From NCBI RefSeq assembly GCF_025698545.1, contig NC_068569.1:47745218-47809217 (forward strand): a DNA stretch of 64,000 bases, in the 5' to 3' direction. Origin of the DNA: Gossypium raimondii. Taxonomy: Eukaryota; Streptophyta; Magnoliopsida; Malvales; Malvaceae. Under the pieces are notes generated by a model that was not told the origin of the DNA, did not search any database, and saw only the letters and a list, made by a program, of their open reading frames with translations. Of this stretch, positions 45,797 to 64,000 are shown piece after piece (position 1 is the first letter of the stretch; every line of letters starts with the position of its first letter). The position numbers and the translations under genes were made by a program.

Positions 45797-46330
45797 TTTT
45801 ATAAATTGAAATATAATTTATTTTTCAAATGAAAATATCTCAATCTTTTGTGTGATTTTTGTTTTGATTTGACTTGAAATTTTGTATGATCCAGTATCTG
45901 AAATTATCCAATATTTAACGTACAAAACCCATACATTTTTGTTTCCTCAAGTTAATTATCTAATATTTTGTTTGATGTCATGTCCCAAAGCCAGAATAAT
46001 TTTTAGGGAATGAATTTTTAATTTTTATAATTTATATTTTTATAATTTTATAGAATTAAATTAAATTTTTATAATTTTAAGGGGTTAAAGTGTAATTTTA
46101 TCTTTACTAATTTAAAATTTTAGAAAATTTAGAGGGCCTATATAAAAAATTTTATTTTAAAACCGGCCATACTAACCCCTTAGATTCACCTCTAGTCCAT
46201 ATATTAAAATATAAACAATTAATTAACCATTAATTGGGATAAAATAATTTAAAATATAGATTAAATTATTTTTTATTTTTATCAAAAAATTATCATTTTA
46301 AAAATAAATTGGGATAATTTCCATTTCAAA
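45797..46330. other. Unit B-specific AT-rich insert
   Basis: Absent at the matching place in unit A, where AGAAATAAGGATAATTTG is continuous near 38796. No terminal repeats or coding content recognised. Confidence 0.4.
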
Positions 46331-47118
46331 ATAAATTTGGATAATTTGTTTGATTTCATGGTATCCTATGTCACCGAAATTAACCATTAATTAGGATGAT
46401 TTTCGTTTTAAAAATATTGATTTCATCCCTGACTTAAGGTTCGTATATTTTGATTATAAGTACTGATTTTATTAATTTTGATAGTGATTTTTATTTTCTG
46501 TCAGGTATTTTAATTATTATGCTCTTTATTTATTATTTATTTATTTTAATGGTTTACTTCATCTGGAGATTTTATTTAAAAGAGAGATGATGATTTGAAT
46601 TCTTAATTATTTTTCGCAACATTAATGATTCGGATAACTTAACTGGTCATATCAAATAGTAAATGTATTTAAATCAGTAAACTTCTAGTTTACTATAACA
46701 TGCGTTTTAATTATATTAATAGTTATATAATACGGACTTGAAGATAAGGCAAATAATTTCTCTAAAACACATTTCTTTCCAGATATAATTGTTATAATTT
46801 GCAAATACTAAAAGCATACTAAAAATTATAACAAAACATACTAAAAGCATACTAAAGTTACACAACCATAAATAACAAAATTATAAAATCATCAAATAAA
46901 TATAAAATATTATTATATATTTTAAAACTCTTGATTTCTAGCCTTAAAGAAATCCTCTACATCAAGATAAAATCATATCAACAAAATTTTTAAAATCATC
47001 ATCATTGTGCAAATTTAGCCTCTACATTATCATTTCGATAAGCCAAATGTGTTTCAATATTATTTCATTTTCTTTGGATGGAAACTTGATAAAGCTTTAC
47101 AATATGTTCAAGTGTATG

Positions 47119-47617
47119 ACAGGTATGCGAAGTTGTTGGTGCTAGTGTAGTCGAGGACAGAGGTGACGATTTCTTGTTGGTATTAACGAGCAAAAGCTCT
47201 CATCTTACTTCCGAATAGATCTTAGATTCAGAGTGCTTCTATCACATGTGTCCCAACAAGGACTGGTTTTCCACGTACAATTCAATTGAAGGTGAAGTTA
47301 TGTTGATAGGGAATAACTCTCCATATGTAAAATATCTGGAACTGGAACAGTACAAATTACGATGCACAACGCAATTATTCAGACACTATCAGATGTTAGG
47401 TATGTTCCTGATTTAAAGAAAAATATTATCTCATTGGGAATTTGGGATTCTAACTGTCGCAGGATAATCATTGAGTCAAATGGCTTAAAAGTTCCTCATG
47501 GGCTCTTGTTATGATAAAAGGACAGAAAAATGGCAGCCTATATGTTCTGCAAGGGCCAATGTTTCTAGTGCGACTGCAATTACCGAAGAAAAGCCAAAAT
47601 CGCCACCACGTCGATAT
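47119..47617 (+). pseudogene. Copia protease-region fragment in unit B
   Basis: Matches unit A from the AAGTTGTTGGTGCTAGTG block at about 40544 to 41028: MCPNKDW-, VKYLELEQ-like and YVPDLKKN segments with stops. The gag part seen in unit A is deleted. Confidence 0.75.
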
Positions 47618-48395
47618 TAAGAAAACTAGAGTAAATAAATCTTTAGTTAGTGAATTTTTTTATATTTCACAATAAAATATGCATCTAAAAATTTCATGAA
47701 TAATCGCAGACAATAAAATTTAAAAAAGATATATACATTACTCTTTTAAAGCTTTGGAATTTAAAAACATAAACCTAACAATAATAATTAATGAGATGAT
47801 CAAATATAATATAGCATTTCAAAGATAAATACGAGATTAGAGTGAAAAGTGATATCTAGAAATTTGACCTTCTATCGTTTAATACTATAGGTCTTAATAG
47901 TTAAAAGGACAAAATCTAAATTTGTTAGTAATTGTACGTAGGATTAAGGGTCTGTTTGTTTGGCAGTAAAATGTTTTCCGTAAAATGATTTCTGGAAAAT
48001 GTTTTACTTTTCTGTAAAATGATTTACTGGAAAATATTTTCTGGTGTTTGGTAAATCTGTGTAAAATATTTTCTGCTGTTTGGCAGATTTCCTGAAAATA
48101 TTTTCCGGAAAAGTTGTTTTTACATATATTTTACATATATTAATATATATTTATTAATATATATTAATAAATTGTTTTTACATATATTGCAATGATTTAA
48201 TTATAATAATACTCAATTATTAAGCTACAATATTAATCGTTATAAATTGGAAAAAACTAATATCAAATAAATTATTTGTAATTGTGTTAAAAAACAAGTA
48301 TTGAATAGTTATAAATTGCTTCGAAACCACAATGAGTACTAGAAATAATAATATTATCCAAATACATAATTAATGGTACACCACATAGTAACAAC

Positions 48396-48859
48396 TAGAG
48401 GTGTTCATGGGCCGGGCCGGGTTCGGCCGGCCCGAAAAAATTTCGACCGGGACTAGAATTTTGCCAGGCCGGCCCGAAAAATTCATAAGCAGGCACGCCC
48501 TGCCCGCCCGCTTTTTAAATAAATACCAAAATTTATTTTAAAAATTAAAATAAAATTAAAAAAGTATTTTAAAAATATTTTAAAATTAAAAAAATTAAAA
48601 AAAGTATTTTAAAAAAATTTTAAAATTTAAAAAATTAAAAAAAGTATTTTAAAAAAATTTTAAAATTAAAAATAAAAATATTTATTATTCAGCCGGGCCC
48701 GGGCCAAAAAAGTGGTGCCCGAGGCCCGGCCCGTTTTTTAATCGGGCCTCGTTTTTTTGCCCAAGCCCATATTTCGGGCCTATATTTTTACCCAAATCCT
48801 CCCATATTTCAGGCGGGCCGTCGGGCCGGGCCGGGCCGCCCGACCCATGAACACCTCTA
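48396..48859. mobile_element. hAT-type MITE, 464 bp, nested in Harbinger
   Basis: The terminal repeats are TAGAGGTGTTCATGGGCCGG and its mirror ending CCCATGAACACCTCTA. The perfect 8-bp target duplication GTAACAAC is at 48388-48395 and 48860-48867. GC-rich ends flank an AT-rich middle with three AAAGTATTTTAAAAA units. Confidence 0.93.
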
Positions 48860-49004
48860 GTAACAACATTGTCTAGTGCATAATATTACACCACATATAT
48901 CCAAATACATAATTAATGGTACACCACATAGTAAGAACATTGTCCAAGTGCATAATATTACACCACATATATCCAAATACATAAACCTGAGAAAATTTTT
49001 GAAG

Positions 49005-49884
49005 TCAAATTTTTTTATGCATCTTATTTTTAACTAAAAAAAGTTTGGCCTCTGATTCATGACTCCCTAGATAATCAAGCACAGAACACAAGAAGTCTTC
49101 ATCAAATCCGTCTTCCTCCATCGACATCACTTGTTCGTAAAGCTGTGATGTATTATCGGCAGTAAATTTTTCCAAAGCATTAGCAATTTTGCCAAGTTTT
49201 TCACCCACAAATTTAATTTGTTCATCAACGAGACTTTCTTGACCACTTTTTCTTTTACGTTTGGATGTGCCAGATGAAGATACATTTGTTCTTACCTCTT
49301 CAGCCTCTTCATTGTTGCAGTCTACAGACATTGAATCTTCATTACCATCATCCAAATCTATGTCAGCAAATGTTCTGGCAAAACTCCCTGTTGCCATATC
49401 TTTGCCAACAACCACAGCCATTTCATCATAATGATCAATGCTTTTATTCAAAAATGGTTCATACTTCTTGTGTGCGTGTTAGATATTATACACAATTAGA
49501 ATAACAAGTAAAAACAATTGAAATATACTTAACATATATATATACATATATTACCATCACTGCTGCATCATATGTCGCTCTATCACATGTGATCATTTTC
49601 ATGTTATCATCCCATCCAAAACCACTTTCACCTCGAATTTTGCATATAATCTGCCACTGGTTTTTTACTGTCCTCAAATGATTTTCCACATGCTTCGCAT
49701 CGCATTGGACTTGGAATCTTTCTGAAATGGCGTCAACAACTCGATTAATAGAAACTGCTCTGAAAGTATTAGAAGGTTTATTTCCTTTTCGAGCCTCCTC
49801 TGCTAGAATTTCAAGGAAAACATGTTCCATCGGTTTTGTCCACCTGAATTGCTTGGAGGTCCCTTCTTTGTTGCCCTTACCCAT
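49005..49884 (-). CDS. Harbinger ORF1, Myb/SANT-like DNA-binding protein
   Basis: Two exons, complement of 49555-49884 and 49005-49466, give a 263-residue protein starting MGKGNKEGTSKQFRWTKPME. The first ~110 residues are a Myb/SANT-like domain (FRWTKPMEHVFLEIL, RFQVQCDAKHVENHLRTVKN, SGFGWDDNMKMITCD). An acidic region (DIDLDDGNEDSMSV) and a basic stretch SKRKRKS that could be a nuclear signal follow. Donor GTAATA and acceptor ACACAAG are both canonical, and exon 1 is 330 bases, keeping phase. The frame is open throughout. In this superfamily ORF1 binds element ends and helps the nuclease enter the nucleus and act. Confidence 0.85.
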
Positions 49885-50119
49885 TCTACAAAATAAATTC
49901 AACCATTTCAATATCCAACAAGCTTAAAACATAATAATAAATTCAATATCCAACAAGCTTAAAACATAATCAATATCTAACAAATTCAAGACATATATCA
50001 AAATCCAACAAACTAAAATTTCAATATCATTATCCAACCAACATTTACAAAAACAACATTCAAAAAATTTTAATACTAAAACATACATAACATAGAAACA
50101 ACAACCCTAAGCCCTAAAC

Positions 50120-51371
50120 CTAAATATTTCTAGCCATATAATCAGTCCACATAGTTTGTGCAATTTCATCTCTCTTAGCAGACCGTTCTCTTGCTTCTTG
50201 TCTTTCTTCTCGCTCCGTGAGAGTTGATATTATCAAATCAGACTCAGACGCCTCGTATAATCCTTGATTAAGTAAATCACTAGGATCAACTCCCATTATA
50301 TGATTATGAATGATACAACAAGCCAAAACTATATCTACTTGAGTTTGAAAATTCCAAAATGGTTCAGCATCTAATACATGAAACCGTTTCTTCAAAATCC
50401 CAAAAACACGTTCAACAGTGATTCGTAATGATGAATGACGAAGATTAAAGAGTTCCTTTGCATTTTCAAGCCCTTCAGCACCAAACTCTTTTAAATGATA
50501 TCGGACACCACGATATGGGGTAATACATCCATTTCAGATGCCATATCCAGCATCAGCAAGATAATATTTACCTACAATTTTACAATACATAATTAATACT
50601 AATAAATTATGAGCTTATTAGAACTATTTGCTATTTTATGATAAATATTACCTTCCGGAATTCTTAATCCTCCTGGACGTGAAAGTGCATCACTTAAAAT
50701 ATGAGAATCATGTGCACTACCTTCCCAACCAGCTAGAACATAGGAAAATTTCAAATCAAATGTAATGGCAGCCAATACATTTTGTGTCGTCCCCCCTTTA
50801 CGGCTACGAAATCTTCCTTGCATGCTAAGTGGAACGGATGCACGAATATGAGTTCCATCTAATTCTCCAATACAATCTTTAAAATAAGGATAAAACCTTG
50901 GATTGTTTCTAATTTCACTAGGAGTTGACTCATCAGGTAACCTAATAACTAGTCTATACAATTTCAAAATAGCTCTCAATACAACCCTAAAGTAACGGTG
51001 AACTGTCTCAGTTGATCTATAATATCTAGATCCAATCACTCGAAACCTTACATTATGACCAATTATATGTAAAAATATAATTACTTGCTCCCTAATATTC
51101 ACAGATTTTGTTGATTGTAACAAATGATTCCTACTAAGAATATCACACAAATTAAAAAAGGCGATCGGTCTCATCCTTATCACATCAATACAATACTGGT
51201 CACCACTATATAAATACTATTAATATAATTTTCTATTTCATAATCTCGATTCACACGAGGGCGAGAAGCAATTTCCTTCCTAGTTTCTAATTTTTTAATC
51301 CAAAGAGCCCCAAAAGCTAAAACTGAAGCCACTACTCCGACAATTGCAGTTTGATGTTGATTACGATCCAT
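50120..51371 (-). pseudogene. PIF/Harbinger DDE transposase, two lesions
   Basis: Starts MDRNQHQTAIVGVVASVLAF at 51371. The conserved core includes RYYRSTETVHRYFRVVL and the catalytic D in CIGELDGTHIRA. It continues with FRSRKGGTTQNVLAAITFD, the second D in GWEGSAHDSHIL, and the third acidic residue in SLRITVERVFGILKKRF. An intron at 50572-50651 splits codon GK (donor GTAATA, acceptor TTGTAG). Two lesions are visible: an extra TA near 51213 shifts the frame between YINSIY and SGDQYCID, and TGA at 50534-50536 replaces a sense codon in ADAGYGI-NGCITPYRG. Otherwise the protein is full length (~400 residues), so inactivation seems recent. Confidence 0.9.
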
Positions 51372-52889
51372 CTACACAAAATAATGCCACACAAATATAT
51401 GATCACTACAAAAAGATGCAAGATTTTCATAAGATCACATAAAGTTACCATGACTAAGAGTGCATACATACATATCAAGCTAATTATAATTGAAAGTACC
51501 ACTTAAAATGAAAGCATGAAAAATGAAAGCATTGAAAGTACCACTTATAACTGAAACAAACTGAAGCAAATCAGTAATTTGCAAAAAACAAATAGAATTT
51601 CAAGATATGCTAATGGTCTCCTACATGCTCTTAAACATGTTCAGCATGTTACCCAGAAGTATGCTATGGGCTGAAACAAGCTCACCGTACATGGGGTTAG
51701 ACCCTATGTTTTTCTTATATAGTATATATATTTATTTTGGTTTATCAGTTCTATCTGAAAAAAATCATTTCATCACTTCAATTTCTAAGGCTAAAAATTG
51801 GACTAAGCTTGTCCATAAAGCGGCCTTAGTTAAAGAAGAAAACGCAAAAAAGCTGCTTTTGCTATTGTTGTATGGATAATGCAACCTTGGAACGAAGAAG
51901 CTTGTTGTGCCCCTGAATCTGAAAATGTCCACTATTCTCCCTTAAAATCTGAAAAGGGCCACCATAGTCGACTGAAGATGGCTGCTTCAAGCCTATATAA
52001 GTTTTATTTCTGCCAATTTTTTTTTGTGTTCAGATTTTCTTTGCCATTTATAATATACGGGGTTGCGAATTGCGATACATTTTTCTCTACTTGTAAGCCC
52101 ATTAACCAGTACACTATGAGAAGTTTCATGACTGAAATTAAATTTTGCCTGGTTTAGTTCATTGGTTTTTAAATTTTTTTAAAAAAAATTGTAATTATAT
52201 GTACTATTTAAAAAATCAGTAAAATAGAAAATTAAAGAAAAGTTAAAAATTATCAACTTTTAAGTTTTGAACTAAACAATAAAAGCTGGTTATGGCGAGA
52301 TCTTCTAGTAGTCATTTTAACATTGAATTTTCTAAGGAAATTTGGATTGAACTGAAAGTCTTATTGGTATTTTTGATTGGTTTGTTTCTCAAGCATAAAC
52401 TCTATATATATGAGTTGCTAACAATTTTAATATTCAAGAAATAAAAGATCAAATCTCAAGCATAAAGTCTCTATTTGACATTTTAAACAAAAACTTAACA
52501 ATGAAGGATAATCACCTCAATACTTCCTTTTAATCCATTAACTCAATGCTAAAACTAAACCATGGAATCAATTATAATGCAAAGGAATAAAAGCATTAAC
52601 AATTTACTCCAGTAAATAAGACCCACGGCATTCAGAACTACAAAAACATCTACATACCCTGAGTTTCTTATGCGTTGCAACTAGAAAGGGAGGAATAAGT
52701 GAATACTGATCACACAATGGTCTTGTAAGTGCTGAAAAAGTTGGGTGCTCAATAGCCCTGCAAAAATTAGAGGAACATCATTGTACTCAGAAACTACTTA
52801 AAAATTAGAGGAACTGGAAATGCTCTTAGTCCACTCCAGCTCAACATTATTTCTTTTGATGCATTACAAAAAGTATCCGTAACATGCTA
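51372..52889. other. Harbinger interior without a recognised gene
   Basis: Lies upstream of the transposase start on the minus strand, probably the element's promoter/leader region. ORFs on the plus strand (51607-51879, 51879-52157) show no domain. Confidence 0.4.
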
Positions 52890-52897
52890 GTATTTAC

Positions 52898-53592
52898 TAG
52901 ACCTGTCCATGGGCCGGGCCGGGCCAGGCCCACAAAAAAATTTTAGCCCGTTTACTAGGCCCGGCCCGGCTGCCCAAATATGAGCTGAGATTTTGCCTGT
53001 GCCCTACCCGAAGAAAAATATGGGGCCCGAGCCCGCCCATTTTAATTAAAATTAAAATTATTTTTTAATAAAATTAAAACTAATTGTTATTAAAATTAAT
53101 TGTTAGTAAAATTATCAAATTATTAATTGTTAATTGTATTAATTGTTGTAATAAAATCTAACATTTGATTAGTAAATTTATCAAATTATTAATTGTATTA
53201 ATTGTATTAATTGTTGTAACAAAATCTAACATTTGATTAGTAAATTTATCAAACTATTAATTGTATTAATTGTATTAATTGTTGTAACAAAATCTAACAT
53301 TTGATTAGTAAAACAAACTTGATGTTTTATTATTATTATTTTGTAACACTAGTTAAGGAAATGAAAGTAAATAAACTTAAAATAAAAACTATTATATTTT
53401 AAAATAAAAATATATATTTAATATTTTTTGGTAAAATTTGGTAGCCCCGCCAAAAAAATCTTGCCCGAGGCCCGGCCAATTTTTTAAATGGGCCTAAAAT
53501 TTTGCCCAAGCCCATATTTCGGGCCTATATTTTTACCCAAACCCTCCCATATTTCGGGCGGGCCGGCCCGGCCCGGCCCATGGACAGGTCTA
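52898..53592. mobile_element. hAT-type MITE, 695 bp, nested in Harbinger
   Basis: The terminal repeats are TAGACCTGTCCATGGGCCGG and the mirror ending CCCATGGACAGGTCTA. The perfect 8-bp target duplication GTATTTAC is at 52890-52897 and 53593-53600. The AT-rich middle has about three tandem copies (period near 65-70 bases, 53138-53312) containing AAAATCTAACATTTGATTAG. Confidence 0.94.
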
Positions 53593-54545
53593 GTATTTAC
53601 TAAAACACTCTGATAACTTGAGAATTTTAACCATTTCCTTGCTGAAAGAGAGAGCCCATAATATTTTGTAACATATCATAGCAAATGACACAAATGTCAG
53701 TGTATAGTTCTCTAGCCTAACAATAAAACGATGATAGCACCGTAACCAACTCTGAATTTCATCTTTGATAACTACCCTCTACTCCAACTTGTCATATATT
53801 GACTAGGTTTTACTCAATTAAGCACCTCAGGATTAATTGCATTTGAAATTCAATTAGCATAACTCAAACATCCATATCATTCATTAGCAGGAGTCTAGGA
53901 GGAATTGCAATGGAATACACTATTTGCTAGTATGCTTAACATAAAAGAATCTACTGTCTCCATGAAAAAAAAATGATTATTTAACCACTGGTGAAGCTAA
54001 AATCTCCACATGGGACGCTACTAATCTACTACATGCTTATTAAGTACACGATTACTATCCTATATGAAAGCTCAAAAACGCCCCAAGCAAGTTAACTGAC
54101 AGCCATGAATGCCTAATAAAATCGACAATGGAAACACAATACAGCAATAGTAAGAATAGTTATGGGGTTTCTAAAATCCACGGTAACGTAAATGATGATA
54201 ATCATTAACTATACAAAAAGAAGTGAACATTAGAGTATTAAGCTTAATTCGTTTAAGAAATTCAACAACCCTAAAATTACACAACAAAACGCAATAAAAT
54301 AAAGTTAAAATTCCAACTAAGGAATAAACAAATAAAAAAATGATAAGAGATAAGAAATGAATCGGGTCAATCGCATCTACTAACTGAAGCTTTGAAGGTA
54401 GAAATGTTGAGATTTTTATAGAGAAAATATCAAGAAAATTAAAAGGGAAAGCTTCCCTGTAGTGAAGAATTGGGGGTCGAGTGGTGTAGGGAAGAAGAGG
54501 ATGAGTTTTCATCCTTCTTCCGATTTTTGGAAAATCCAGCAAAAA

Positions 54546-54780
54546 ACCACCAATTTCATAAAAAACTTGAAGCTTTTGGGTGACTCACCAACAGATCTAT
54601 GGAGCAGAAAGATGGAGAAGGAAGATTAAGCTGAGAGACAGAGATGGTAAGGCAGAGATGAGGAGAGGCGGAAGCTTTGAGGAATGGAAAATGTCTGCTG
54701 CTTAGAAGAGAGAAGAGAATGGAAAATGTCTGCTTAGAGAAGAATGGAAAATGTCTTACCAATTTTGAAGCCGTAAGACA
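54546..54780. repeat. Subterminal repeats at the Harbinger right end
   Basis: GAATGGAAAATGTCT occurs three times (about 54682, 54718 and 54743) just inside the right terminal repeat. Such clustered motifs are often transposase-binding sites; that role is inferred. Confidence 0.5.
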
Positions 54781-55326
54781 ATTTCCGGAGGAATGGGCTT
54801 GATTTTACCGTGTTTTGGAAAATGGTTTCCTAAAGGAATTCATTTTCCCCCAAACAAACACCGGAAATGGTGTAAAATATTTTCCGGAAACCATTTTACA
54901 GCAAACAAACGCACCCTAAGTTTTACTTTGTTGATAACATGTTATAGAAAAATTAAGAAAATAATAATAATAAATAAATAAGTAAATGAAAAGTACGGGA
55001 GATTTTTCTCGTATTCAAATTTCACTTACAACGAGTTTTATTTATAAATTTCTTTACATTCAATGAAGTATAAGTGAATAAGTTTTATTAATTGTTTCAT
55101 TGGATCACTTTTTTTGGGTGAAATTTATTTCATCACTTTAATGGGAGTTTAATGGGATTATAGACATCCATTATTAATGTATTTACAACATTATTATTGT
55201 TAAGTTTTATTTAATAAAATAAATTTGCAACATTAAATAATTTGTTAAAATATAAATTATATTATTAGATATGTATGTTTAATAATACTGAAATTATAAT
55301 ATTTGATATTAAAATTTTATTGTATT

Positions 55327-55873
55327 TAGACCTGTCTATGGGGTGAGAAGGTTTGAATAAAAATATAAACTCAAAAAATGTGTTTGGTAAAAAATATAAG
55401 GCCCATTTAGAAAATGGGTCGGGCTTTGGATAAGACTTTTTTTGCTTGGGTCCTACCTGAATTTGCAAAAAGAAAAAAAAATTGCTATCTTCTCACTGTT
55501 TTGTTGTTATTTCAGTATCATATTGCTACTATTCTGTTGTTATTGTTTGGATATTGTACAACTCTTATTTTGTTGTTAATTTTGCTATTATTTCAGAAGC
55601 ATTTGCTTGTTAAATTACATCTATGTTACTGTAAGTTGCACCTATGTTAGTGTTATTGAAGTATAAAGTTTTTTAAAATTTATTTTCCATTTGTTTAGAA
55701 GCATGTATTTTAATGTTTTTAGTATTTTGATGTATTATATTTTAGAAAATTATAGAAAAATAATATAAAAAGAATTTAATACAAGCAAATCGGATTCAAA
55801 TTTTAATATTTTTATCGAGTCAAACTTAAACAAAATTTTAAGCCTTAGCCGGCTCAAGGCATGGACAGTTCTA
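55327..55873. mobile_element. Decayed hAT-type MITE of the GACCTGTCC family
   Basis: The left end is TAGACCTGTCTATGGGGTGA and the right end is GGCATGGACAGTTCTA, variants of the ends at 52898-53592. Inner AAGGCCCATTTAG, AAAATGGGTCGGGC and CCGGCTCAAGG also match the family. The flanking 8-mers ATTGTATT and ATTTGACT agree at only five positions, so the copy is old. Confidence 0.55.
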
Positions 55874-56172
55874 ATTTGACTGAGGTTAATAAAACTAGTC
55901 TTTAAAGATATATATTTAATTATCCATCTGTTCTTTCATGAAATAAATATAATGTACCCTAAAATCAACCAAATTAGAGGGACTAATAGTAGAATTGGAC
56001 CAATTAGAAATATAACAGAAGGGAAAAAAATTGTCAGTCATGAGTGTTTGAAATCAGATTCAGCTTGAATTAGGTGCTTGAGATCAGTCATCAGTGTTTA
56101 AGGGAGTGACACTTTCAAGTTTTAAGATTGAGGCCCTTGTCTTTCTTTCATCTTTCAAGAATTTTGGGCTAA
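55874..56172 (+). promoter_or_regulatory. Presumed promoter and leader of cofactor D
   Basis: About 300 bases between a decayed MITE and the ATG. No clear TATA box close to the start was picked; the region is moderately AT-rich. The call rests on position only. Confidence 0.3.

Positions 56173-64000
<7,828 letters not shown>

Larger units (their letters stand above)
41329..47617. repeat. Segmental tandem duplication, unit B
   Basis: Second copy of the block. Relative to unit A it gained the 2.4 kb palindrome (about 42652-45083) and a ~530-base AT-rich insert (about 45797-46330). It lost the equivalents of about 36449-36945, 39250-39620 and 39930-40543. Confidence 0.9.
47948..54916 (-). mobile_element. 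PIF/Harbinger transposon, 6,969 bp, nearly complete
   Basis: Terminal repeats are GGGTCTGTTTGTTTGGCAGT (left) and GGGTGCGTTTGTTTGCTGTA (right, reverse complement). The TAA target duplication is at 47945-47947 and 54917-54919. Subterminal GAAAATGTTTTAC/GGAAAATATTTTC motifs are on the left and GAATGGAAAATGTCT repeats on the right. It carries the two genes that define the superfamily, a Myb/SANT-like ORF1 and a DDE nuclease, both on the minus strand. Two hAT MITEs are nested at 48396-48859 and 52898-53592. About 3.4 kb right of the transposase (51372-54780) has no recognisable gene apart from the second MITE. Confidence 0.92.

Overview
The window looks like plant nuclear DNA, most likely from a cotton (Gossypium) or other Malvaceae genome. 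The evidence is split genes with GT-AG introns, plant gene families (a CC-NBS-LRR resistance gene, a class I small heat-shock protein, tubulin-folding cofactor D), very AT-rich spacers, and dense nested plant transposable elements. The genus is an inference from the style of the repeats and was not tested. Only two protein genes look intact: a class I sHSP (37959-38429, minus) and the tubulin-folding cofactor D gene (56173 to the right edge, plus, 16 exons seen, 3' end outside). There is one confident tRNA gene, tRNA-Asn(GTT) at 35947-36020.

Layout. 1-8.6 kb is nested retroelement debris: a long LTR starting TGTAACAGCCCG (minus, cut by the window edge), a second LTR family starting TGTAACACCCC, a LINE ORF1 (DUF4283-like) scrap, a Tat/Ogre-like LTR, a copia-like LTR, and a pair of inverted repeats that bracket about 4.2 kb. 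9.5-13.7 kb (minus) is a full-length but decayed CC-NBS-LRR gene with at least five frameshifts and six in-frame stops. 15-20 kb holds further LTR pieces, one with a TATGCGAACCC minisatellite. 20.3-22.3 kb is a LINE reverse-transcriptase fragment split by a 1.2 kb hAT-type MITE with a perfect 8-bp target duplication. 22.4-26.2 kb is a Ty3/gypsy gag-protease fragment split by a 2,878-bp solo LTR with a perfect 5-bp duplication. 27.2-31.0 kb is a TIR element that carries exons of at least two unrelated host genes, an SMR/DUF1771-like piece joined in frame to a PPR C-terminus. 32.8-35.8 kb holds three non-autonomous DNA elements, each with a recognisable target duplication.

36.28-47.62 kb is a head-to-tail segmental duplication of a block holding the sHSP gene, an unidentified conserved segment and copia debris. 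The first copy keeps a working sHSP with TATA and heat-shock elements. The second sHSP has lost its start codon, is frameshifted, and is split by a 2.4 kb near-perfect palindrome. 47.95-54.92 kb is an almost complete PIF/Harbinger transposon (6,969 bp, TAA target duplication) with an intact Myb/SANT-like ORF1 and a DDE transposase carrying one frameshift and one nonsense codon; two GC-rich hAT MITEs are nested inside it. From 56.2 kb the sequence is cofactor D.

The host genes shown do not form a pathway. The coherent story is layered transposition into a gene-poor region, with one heat-shock gene duplicated and one copy killed. The most unusual objects are the chimeric exon cargo at 28.1-29.5 kb, the palindrome inside the dead sHSP, and the symmetric Mutator-like element beside the tRNA gene.
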